61,031 nt of DNA from contig CALWVF010000018.1 of NCBI GenBank assembly GCA_944384925.1, positions 1 through 61,031 on the forward strand. Direction: 5' to 3'. The DNA is from an uncultured Clostridia bacterium (lineage in GTDB: Bacteria > Bacillota > Clostridia > Oscillospirales > Acutalibacteraceae). The notes below the pieces were generated by a model, which had not been told where the DNA came from, did no database searches, and worked only from the letters and a program-made list of their open reading frames with translations. The position numbers and the translations under genes were made by a program. Shown one piece after another: positions 54,772 through 61,031 of the stretch (its first letter is position 1; every line of letters begins with the position of its first letter).

Positions 54772-54897
54772 ATTTCTATTATATCATTAAGTTTTATTTT
54801 TATCAATACTTATTTCAATATTTAAAAAGTAAATGTCTAAAATAATTCATTATTTTAAACTTTTTCTATTTATTTCAAGTTACATAAAACAAAGGGA

Positions 54898-54935
54898 ATA
54901 CACATATGACAGCTGTTCATGTGTGTATCTTTTTT
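54898..54935 (+). terminator. Terminator after the array and behind phoU
   Basis: ATACACATATGA and TCATGTGTGTAT pair over 12 bp with one G-U, loop CAGCTGT, then CTTTTTT on the plus strand. It would stop plus-strand transcripts leaving the array before they run antisense into phoU; on the minus strand it can end the pst-phoU operon. Confidence 0.75.
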
Positions 54936-54949
54936 CACATAATTTTAAT

Positions 54950-55630
54950 TTATAACATTTCAGATTTGCTATCTTGTTCATCTAAAGTAGAATGTCTGCC
55001 TGTTTTTATATATATTACCCATTCTGCAATATTAGTACAATGATCTCCTATACGTTCAATATATTTAGCAATAAACATATAATCAACATAATGGGTTACA
55101 TCTTTAGGATTCAACGCTATATGTTTGCAGCTTTGCAATATAATATCAGAAAAAAGTTTATCGATACAATCATCATATTCACAAACAGATACTGCATTAT
55201 CAACACTTAATTCCTTAAATACATCTATCGACTTTCTAAACATTACCGCCATAGCTTCCAGCATCTCTATAATCTTTGATATTGATATATCATCTTTAAA
55301 CAATGCTTCATTATTTATAATTTCACATATATCTTTACATTGATCTGCAATACGTTCCAAGTCTGTGATAATTTTTAAGCAACCTGTAACAACTCTTAAA
55401 TCACTAGCTATAGGTTGTTCTAATGCAAATATTCCGATACACATTTGTTCTATTTGTTGTTCCATTTTATCGATTTCATCGTCTCCAAATAAAACATCTT
55501 GTGCTGCACTTTCGCTTTTATTTTTTGTTGCTTCAATAGTATTCTCAATTCTGTCTAATACTTTTTCAAACATGGTTATAACTCTTTTATTTAAGCTTTT
55601 TAGTTTTTTTTCAAATGTTTTTCTCGGCAT
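54950..55630 (-). CDS. phoU: Phosphate-system regulator PhoU
   Basis: About 226 residues, two three-helix bundles. FGDDEIDKMEQQIE and RIADQCKDICEI in the first half and the repeat HYVDYMFIAKYIERIGDHCTNIAEW in the second are the metal-binding E/D-x-x-x-D PhoU motifs. PhoU damps Pst transport and PhoR signalling. ATG 55630 lies six bases after AAAGGAGG. Last gene of pstSCAB-phoU. No phoR/phoP pair is in the window. Confidence 0.93.
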   Translation of the reverse strand: MPRKTFEKKLKSLNKRVITMFEKVLDRIENTIEATKNKSESAAQDVLFGDDEIDKMEQQIEQMCIGIFALEQPIASDLRVVTGCLKIITDLERIADQCKDICEIINNEALFKDDISISKIIEMLEAMAVMFRKSIDVFKELSVDNAVSVCEYDDCIDKLFSDIILQSCKHIALNPKDVTHYVDYMFIAKYIERIGDHCTNIAEWVIYIKTGRHSTLDEQDSKSEML

Positions 55631-55672
55631 ATGCATCCTCCTTTTTCAAGAATAAATTATATATCAAATTTA

Positions 55673-56428
55673 TCAGCCAAATCTTCCGGTAATATACTCC
55701 TCTGTTCGTTTGTCGGCAGGATTACTAAACATATCTGATGTTTTAGAGTATTCAATAATTTCTCCACTTAAGAAAAAAGCTGTTTTGTCTGCTATTCGAG
55801 CTGCTTGTTGCATATTATGAGTTACTATAATTACTGTATATTTCTTTTTTAACTCTTGAACTAAATCCTCTATTTTTAATGTTGAAATAGGATCTAATGC
55901 CGAGGTAGGCTCATCCATTAAAATTATATCGGGTTCAATTGCCAAAGCTCGCGCGATACAAAGTCTTTGTTGTTGGCCTCCCGATAATCCTAAGGCAGAA
56001 CCTTTTAATCTGTCTTTCACTTCATTCCACAATGCACTGCTAATCAATGATTTTTCTACTATTTCATCAAGGATACTTCTACTTTTTATGCCATGAACCC
56101 GAGGTCCATAAGCAATATTATCATATATACTCATTGGAAATGGATTGGGCTTTTGAAATACCATACCTGCTTTTTTTCTAAGTAAATTTACATCAATATT
56201 ATCATCATAAACATTCAATCCATCTAATAAAATTTTGCCTGTTATTTTGCAGTTATCTATAAGATCATTCATTCTGTTTATTGTTTTCAAACAAGTAGAC
56301 TTCCCACAACCGGACGGACCTATAAAAGCTGTCACGCTATTTTCTTCAATATCAATGCTAATATTTTTTAGCGCATGGAAATCTCCATAATATAAATTTA
56401 AATCTCTTATTTTTAACTTTATACTCAT
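55673..56428 (-). CDS. pstB: Phosphate ABC transporter ATPase PstB
   Basis: 251 residues. Walker [10 protein letters not shown], the PstB-specific [13 protein letters not shown], signature LSGGQQQRL, Walker [12 protein letters not shown] and switch His in [13 protein letters not shown]. It powers high-affinity phosphate import. AAGGAAG precedes ATG. Confidence 0.96.
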   Translation of the reverse strand: MSIKLKIRDLNLYYGDFHALKNISIDIEENSVTAFIGPSGCGKSTCLKTINRMNDLIDNCKITGKILLDGLNVYDDNIDVNLLRKKAGMVFQKPNPFPMSIYDNIAYGPRVHGIKSRSILDEIVEKSLISSALWNEVKDRLKGSALGLSGGQQQRLCIARALAIEPDIILMDEPTSALDPISTLKIEDLVQELKKKYTVIIVTHNMQQAARIADKTAFFLSGEIIEYSKTSDMFSNPADKRTEEYITGRFG

Positions 56429-56482
56429 ATAAATATCTTCCTTTTAAATAATAAAGTATACGATATATGCAGAGTATCTATT

Positions 56483-57370
56483 TCACTCTCTTCTAAATAC
56501 ATTAGAAAAAACTTTTGCTAGGAAATTAAATAACAAAATTAAAATCAGCAATACACTTGCTGTAGCAAATGCTATGTGGAAAGCATCTGGAGTATTAGCT
56601 TGCTTAGCAGATTGATATAAGTGAAGTGTAAGGGTACGACCAGACGAAAAAATATGTTTAAAAAATCCCTTAGGCATAGTATAAGACATCCCTGAAGTAT
56701 ATAATAACGCTGCTGATTCTCCTACAATTCTACCTATTGCCAAAATAATTGCTGTTATTACTCCCGGTAATGCACATGGCAAAATTATATCAAATATTAC
56801 CTTTAACTTAGTTGTGCCAAGCGCTATGGCACCTTCTTTATATGAACTTGGTACAGAGTTTAAAGATTCCTCGGTTGTGCGTATTATAAGAGGTAATATA
56901 CAGATTGTCATTGTGAGGCAACCTGCTATAATTGAAGTTCCTAATTTAAATAGTCCACAAAAAACAGTATAGCCAAAGAGACCAAATATAATTGATGGTA
57001 TTCCGGACAAAACTTCTGTTGCCATGCGAACTAATTTTATAAATCTTCCTTGCCTAGCATATTGGCTCATATATATAGCAGAGCCTATGCCTATTGGCAA
57101 AGAAATCAAAAGTGTAATTACAACAATATAAAGTGTATTTATAAGCATTGGTAAAATTCCCTTCTGGGATTCATCGTTTTCGGAGTACTTAGATATTAAA
57201 AAATCAAAAGATATATATGGTAACCCGTTATATAATACATATATTATTAAGCACGACAACACAAAAACTGTTAATGCAGCTGAAAAATATACTCCAAATT
57301 GCAGTATGATATCATAAATAGAGACTCTTTTTTTATTCATTATAATGCCCTTGGACTCATTTTTCTTCAA
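56483..57370 (-). CDS. pstA: Phosphate ABC transporter permease PstA
   Basis: 295 residues with six membrane helices and the EAA loop EEESLNSVPSSYKEGAIALGTTKLKVI-like region (TTEESLNSVPSSYKEGA). The start is uncertain: TTG 57370 overlaps the pstC stop by 4 bp with GGGGAG upstream; ATG 57340 is the alternative. Confidence 0.92.
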   Translation of the reverse strand: MKKNESKGIIMNKKRVSIYDIILQFGVYFSAALTVFVLSCLIIYVLYNGLPYISFDFLISKYSENDESQKGILPMLINTLYIVVITLLISLPIGIGSAIYMSQYARQGRFIKLVRMATEVLSGIPSIIFGLFGYTVFCGLFKLGTSIIAGCLTMTICILPLIIRTTEESLNSVPSSYKEGAIALGTTKLKVIFDIILPCALPGVITAIILAIGRIVGESAALLYTSGMSYTMPKGFFKHIFSSGRTLTLHLYQSAKQANTPDAFHIAFATASVLLILILLFNFLAKVFSNVFRRE

Positions 57371-58674
57371 TCTTTGCTCACTCCCCTTCTAGATATGAAA
57401 CTGAATAACATGTTCACTATCATTATAAACACAAAAAGTACTAAGCTAATTGCAAATAGAGATTGTCTATGAAGACCAGATGAATACGACATCTCTAAAA
57501 CAATTCCGGTTGTAAGTAATCTCACAGTACCAAGCAACGATGGCATATTTACAACATTTCCTGCTACCATTATCACCGCCATAGTCTCTCCAATAGCTCT
57601 TCCGATACCTAAAATTACTCCCGAGAGAATTCCATTTTTTGCAGCAGGTATAACTACCCTAAAAATTGTTTGAGTTGGGGTTGTCCCAAGAGCTAATGCA
57701 GCTTCTCTATAATAATTGGGCACTGCTTTTATTGAATTTTCAGTTACAGTCACGACAGTAGGCAAAATCATTATAGCTAAAATTATAATCACCGCTAGTA
57801 AGCTATCTCCAACCTTTTGATTAGGTACTAACTTTTTAATTGCTCGGACTACAACTAACATTCCGAAAAATCCATATACAACAGATGGTATACCTGCTAA
57901 TAGCTGCACAGAAGTCCGAATTATATTTGAAATACCTTTTCCGGCAAAATCTGTTAAGAATATTGCTGTAAAAATACCAATTGGTACACCTATTATTACC
58001 GCCCCAAATGTTGCTGCAACCGAGGAACAAATCATTGCTAAAATTCCATATTGTTCTAAGCTGGGCTTCCAATTATCATAAAATAAAAAGTTAACTATTC
58101 CTATTTTAGAAATAGCAGGAGCTCCCGATACAATAACATACAGCATTATTGTAAACACAGAAATCACTGAAATAAATGCAAGGCTTTTAAAAATGCAAGT
58201 TGCTAAAGTTTCAACCCCCATCACTAAAACAGATGTCAATGCACCAATAAATCCAAATAATATTATAAAAGCTATCGGAAACATATATGTTACCTTTACT
58301 TCCAAGCCAGTATCTACTATAGAAACATCCGTTAGAGAATCTCCTAGCATAGCAATAAGCGGACATATACAAATTATGATATAGCTAAGTCCTGCAAGCA
58401 GATATTTTTTACATATGAAAAATATAATCCCTAAAATTGAAAATAATAAACAACCTCCTATTCCCAATCTTGTGAGTAAATTTATATATACAATATTGTC
58501 TCCAATCAAAAAGCCTTTTGAAAAAATAAGATTATAGCCTAAAACACCAAATGTTTTTTCAATTGTATAAAAAGCATACTTAAATGATAACAACACCAAA
58601 ATTATTGCAGAGCAAATATACGGAGTTATTAGCATTATAGATTTAGTTTTAGATTTATTAATTATATTTTCCAT
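57367..58674 (-). CDS. pstC: Phosphate ABC transporter permease PstC with N-terminal membrane extension
   Basis: About 435 residues from ATG 58674. The C-terminal ~280 residues are a normal PstC: GILAMICSSVAATFGAVIIG, GIPSVVYGFFGML, and the EAA loop ENSIKAVPNYYREAALALGTTPTQTI. Ahead of it are about 150 extra residues with four or so hydrophobic helices (ITPYICSAIILVLLSF to TYMFPIAFIILFGFIG). PstC is normally around 300 residues. ATG choice rests on AAAGGGG upstream; the frame stays open for 25 more codons. Confidence 0.9.
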   Translation of the reverse strand: MENIINKSKTKSIMLITPYICSAIILVLLSFKYAFYTIEKTFGVLGYNLIFSKGFLIGDNIVYINLLTRLGIGGCLLFSILGIIFFICKKYLLAGLSYIIICICPLIAMLGDSLTDVSIVDTGLEVKVTYMFPIAFIILFGFIGALTSVLVMGVETLATCIFKSLAFISVISVFTIMLYVIVSGAPAISKIGIVNFLFYDNWKPSLEQYGILAMICSSVAATFGAVIIGVPIGIFTAIFLTDFAGKGISNIIRTSVQLLAGIPSVVYGFFGMLVVVRAIKKLVPNQKVGDSLLAVIIILAIMILPTVVTVTENSIKAVPNYYREAALALGTTPTQTIFRVVIPAAKNGILSGVILGIGRAIGETMAVIMVAGNVVNMPSLLGTVRLLTTGIVLEMSYSSGLHRQSLFAISLVLFVFIMIVNMLFSFISRRGVSKD

Positions 58675-58770
58675 TACGCTTACATTTGCCCCTTTTAATC
58701 TAACTTTATAAAATAAATTATAAATACTTGTAAATTTAAAAAATATCAATTTATGTCTTACAACTTAAAT

Positions 58771-59628
58771 TTACATAGCATTTATTACAACAGGAATTAA
58801 TTTTTCTCGTTTTATTATTTCTACACCTTGAGACGAAGTTAAAAACTCAAACCACTTTTTAATGTTGTCATCATTATTATTTTTTTTATAAATTTGTATA
58901 AATGGTCTTGATACAGAGTAAAGTCCATCTAATATATTTTGTTCCGATGGTTCTATTCCATCGATATTAACTGCATGAACATCTCCCGAAACATTAAATA
59001 GCGATGCATACCCTATTGCCCCTATATCTTTGCTAACTTTTGCTAAGATATCCCCGGCTTCTGGGTACTCTACATCATAAACACATTGTCCTTCTATATT
59101 AAATGCACTCTCAAATCCATCTCTTGTTCCCGAAGATTCTTCTCTTCCAATTAGAGATATCAACTCATCATTTCCACCAATCTCATTCCAATTTTTTATT
59201 TCGCCTTTAAAAATTTCTCTTACTTCCTGTGACGTCAATGCTCTTATAGGATTATTATTATTTAAAATCAGAGCTATTCCATCATATGCAATAACTATAG
59301 AGTTGAATTGTTCTGGATTTTCATAATCCTTTAATTCACGCGAAAGATTACCAATAGACGCTGCGCCAGATATTACATCTTTAGTCGCTGCTCCCGAACC
59401 TGTATCTAATTTTTCCACATATACATTCGGATACTTCTCCATAAATTTTTCACCAATAGCATTACACAACTTTGTTAAAGAAGTTGAGCCAGATAGGATT
59501 AACCTTTCATTTTTATTTTGAGTCTCTTCCTTATATCCACTATCTGATATTGGATATATTACTTTGCCACATGCTGTCGCCAGCAATAACGACATAGATA
59601 AAAAAATAATGAGCAAAAACTTTTTCAA
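58771..59628 (-). CDS. pstS: Phosphate-binding lipoprotein PstS
   Basis: About 285 residues from TTG 59628 (AGGTGG upstream; GTG 59637 possible). The lipoprotein signal is LKKFLLIIFLSMSLLLATAC with the lipidated Cys at position 20. Phosphate contacts are in SGSTSLTKL and GREESSGTRDGFE. First gene of the pst operon; the regulatory region lies to its right. Confidence 0.93.
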   Translation of the reverse strand: MKKFLLIIFLSMSLLLATACGKVIYPISDSGYKEETQNKNERLILSGSTSLTKLCNAIGEKFMEKYPNVYVEKLDTGSGAATKDVISGAASIGNLSRELKDYENPEQFNSIVIAYDGIALILNNNNPIRALTSQEVREIFKGEIKNWNEIGGNDELISLIGREESSGTRDGFESAFNIEGQCVYDVEYPEAGDILAKVSKDIGAIGYASLFNVSGDVHAVNIDGIEPSEQNILDGLYSVSRPFIQIYKKNNNDDNIKKWFEFLTSSQGVEIIKREKLIPVVINAM

Positions 59629-60538
59629 ATCAACCACCTATTTTTAATATTTTAGTTAAATGTAGGTTTTCCAAACACGAAATGAAATATTTGCTCATTA
59701 AATATTTTTATCTAACAAAAATTATTTAATTCTGTATCTTATTCAACTATATGTATAATTTTAATCAATTTTTAATTATAATTGTTCTATACGTATCGTT
59801 TAACGCCTTTTTAATAATTATATACACCAATGTATATGTAAAAGTTAATTTTATTTTCTTTAAAATCTTTTTATTACAATTAAAGATTTCATCTCCAATA
59901 TATCATTTCTAAATATATACTTTCATAACTTTTATACAACTGAAACTATCAATAAGACTAGCAAGTTATAACAAATGAATTTTAAAATCGATATACTAAA
60001 AGTAATTACTTAATAAATTTATACGTATTGTTTATATATTAGTTTTTTTCAACTCTTAATATAATATACCAATAATAATTTAGCTAATAATATATACATA
60101 TAGTATTAATTTATATAATAAAAGATTCTCTCCAATAAATTTAATTACATTCTAAAGATTTAATAATTTATAACAATATTTATATTAAGAAAATAAAGTT
60201 GCAACATACCTTAACAATATACCGGCTATAAAAATAATTAATTAAACCATCTATACTTTTGGTTAATAAAATTAAAATGAGATACTAGGTCCTTATGTAA
60301 ATCATTAAAAACGACTATTTATTATTACGACAAAAACAAATATCATAACTAAAATGATTGATTTACAACTTATACTTTTGAAGGTTTTATATAGGTTCAT
60401 TTATACAAATGCCTACTTATAACTCCTCTAAAAATATTTATGATCCAAACTCAAGCTAATAAAATCTTCGGAAGCAGATGTTAAATGAATTAAATATGTC
60501 CAAACAAACATAAACTCAAAGGAACTAAGATAATATAA
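59629..60538. other. Long AT-rich region upstream of pstS
   Basis: 900 bp with no convincing gene. It must contain the pst operon promoter on the minus strand, but I find no clear run of PhoP boxes (TTAACA-type direct repeats). Open frames here are short and tied to the tRNA remnant. Confidence 0.4.
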
Positions 60539-60545
60539 TAAAAAA

Positions 60546-60573
60546 TAGGGCTTACTTTTAAAAGTAACCCTAC
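60546..60573 (-). terminator. Terminator behind the tRNA-Asn fragment
   Basis: On the minus strand AGGGTTACTTT and AAAGTAAGCCCT pair (one bulge) and TATTTTTTATT follows. It sits 8 bp past the tRNA 3' end and would normally end the tRNA transcript. Confidence 0.7.
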
Positions 60574-60580
60574 AATTAAT

Positions 60581-60640
60581 TGGCTCCTCGTGTTGGGCTC
60601 GAACCAACGACCCTGCGGTTAACAGCCGCATGCTCTACCA
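60581..60640 (-). pseudogene. tRNA-Asn (GTT), 5' part missing
   Basis: The minus strand from GGTAGAGC to the CCA end is a standard tRNA-Asn: anticodon stem GCGG-ctGTTaa-CCGC, T arm GTTGG-TTCGAGC-CCAAC, acceptor strand ACGAGGA-GCCA. The matching 5' acceptor strand (TCCTCGT) and D-stem start are absent; instead GCAACGCT and unrelated DNA precede GGTAGAGC. The break is in the D loop at about 60640. Confidence 0.85.
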
Positions 60641-61031
60641 GCGTTGCGGCCACATACCGACAAGCTGTCATTGTCCAAACCATTAGAGAAGGTGCTAATA
60701 TCGGCTATCATTTGATTGATAACCTCAACTTTCCCATTGATCTGGCAATAGGTAATCTTAAAAAATGTTTACCTTGTTACACACCGGATTTTTGTCAATA
60801 GAGTCTGTATGCCTGCCGTTAAACAGCAGATTTGATAAATAATCCACTATCCCACTCGGAGCAAAACTGCTGATAGGTCATATTGAGTTCGACTGAAATT
60901 TGATAATCCCTTCCGACTTCGACACGCTTAAATAACTGACAGGCAATCATTTTCTTCTGCTCAAGGGTCGCTGTATCAAACTCATCCGCCCAACTCTTGA
61001 ATTGGTTATAAGCGGGGGTTATTAAATCAAT
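60641..61031. mobile_element. End of an integrated element, or assembly join
   Basis: From the tRNA break on, the DNA is visibly richer in G+C and uses different codons. It holds the 3' end of a serine recombinase gene on the minus strand. Between the recombinase stop and the break (60641-60818) there is an open plus frame reading GANIGYHLIDNLNFPIDLAIG and an open minus frame; neither is recognised. Confidence 0.55.
60819..61031 (-). CDS. Serine recombinase, C-terminal fragment
   Basis: The minus strand is open from the window edge to TAA at 60819, 70 residues. The run DEFDTATLEQKKMIACQLFKRVEVGRDYQI followed by VELNMTYQQF matches the C-terminal end of large serine recombinases of Firmicute conjugative elements (TndX/Tn916-like resolvase relatives), where KKMI..L..RVEVGRDY is typical. 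The catalytic N-terminus lies outside the window. Such genes usually stand at an element's end, next to its attachment site. Confidence 0.75.
   Translation of the reverse strand: MDLITPAYNQFKSWADEFDTATLEQKKMIACQLFKRVEVGRDYQISVELNMTYQQFCSEWDSGLFIKSAV

Larger units (their letters stand above)
53500..54806. repeat. Four-unit tandem array of convergent peptide/antisense RNA genes
   Basis: Units repeat every 338-345 bp (peptide ATGs at 53599, 53944, 54282, 54620). Each holds, in order: a plus promoter (TTGAAT-N17-TATAAT in units 2-4, weaker in unit 1); a leader starting GTAACAAGAGG or GTAGCAAGAGG and containing GGCGGTTTGTC; a hairpin CACTCC/GGGGTG over the Shine-Dalgarno; a hydrophobic peptide; a stem with A-run on the left, serving as minus-strand terminator; GACAAACCGTC...CCTCTTGTTA; and the minus promoter TTGATA-N17-TATAAT. 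The ends are inverted repeats of one another. Confidence 0.85.

Noticed and set aside
53500-54806. CRISPR, IS200/IS605 or MITE copies
   Set aside because: Units are contiguous and each contains matched promoters and terminators on both strands plus an ORF; no target duplications or transposase. A mobile origin cannot be excluded.
59629-60538. PhoP boxes or a small RNA upstream of pstS
   Set aside because: Very AT-rich; isolated TTAACA-like words occur but without regular spacing, so no call is supportable.
60428-60801. Open frames over the tRNA-Asn fragment on both strands (e.g. beginning MAPRVGLEPTT)
   Set aside because: The first ~20 codons are the antisense of the tRNA, a familiar annotation artefact. 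The frames change into unrelated DNA at the junction.

Overview
The window is low-G+C (about 30% by eye) chromosomal DNA of an endospore-forming Clostridia-type Firmicute. Evidence: SpoVT and BofA, a 3D/G5 cell-wall protein of the YabE type, DUF1540, KtrB, CoaX, strong AAGGAGG-type ribosome binding sites, and frequent GTG/TTG starts. I cannot name a genus. The last ~390 bp are clearly richer in G+C. They hold the 3' end of a serine recombinase gene joined to a broken tRNA-Asn, so the window ends at a mobile-element border or an assembly join.

Layout. 0-9 kb, mostly minus strand: YabE-like protein, DUF1540, HtrA protease, a decayed patch with an IS3-type end, coaX, ktrB, ldh, ppa, tRNA-Arg. 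9-21 kb: prmA, two heterodimeric ABC exporter pairs separated by a small XRE regulator locus and a membrane protein, then hflX. 21-27 kb: an accessory region with three paralogous secreted repeat proteins, each behind its own copy of a ~550-bp terminator-promoter-leader cassette. 27-35.5 kb: secG, rnr, two secreted zinc phospholipase C-like proteins (the second broken at its 3' end), yaaL-like/bofA, malQ, birA. 35.5-42 kb: a coiled-coil protein, an OGG-type glycosylase, a cloverleaf-shaped palindromic element, phosphoglucomutase, spoVT, a TM2 protein and two PH-domain membrane proteins. 42-50 kb: mtnN, a glycosyltransferase with a YfhO-type partner, a holin-like protein, the folate operon folE-folP-folB-folK, tspO. 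50-53.4 kb: a likely small RNA, a Cys-rich protein pair, a flavin reductase/SDR pair. 53.5-54.8 kb: a four-copy tandem array. 54.9-59.6 kb: pstS-pstC-pstA-pstB-phoU on the minus strand.

Most striking system. The array at 53.5-54.8 kb is four units of ~340 bp. Each has a sigma-A-like promoter on the plus strand, a structured leader with the Shine-Dalgarno in a hairpin, and a 24-36-residue hydrophobic peptide. Opposite lies a strong convergent minus-strand promoter (TTGATA-N17-TATAAT) driving an ~85-nt RNA that ends in an intrinsic terminator overlapping the 3' end of the peptide gene. Terminator stems differ between units but stay paired. This reads as a tandem type I toxin-antitoxin-like array with an unusual feature: sense and antisense RNAs share nearly the same 5' module, so the toxin mRNA can also pair its own 5' and 3' ends.

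Other accessory signals are the secreted repeat-protein cassettes, the 85-nt three-armed palindrome at 37.0 kb, a 111-bp imperfect hairpin at 29.9 kb, 93-bp degenerate repeats at 42.1 kb and an orphan sRNA candidate at 50.7 kb. No database or folding program was run; family names rest on motif recognition.
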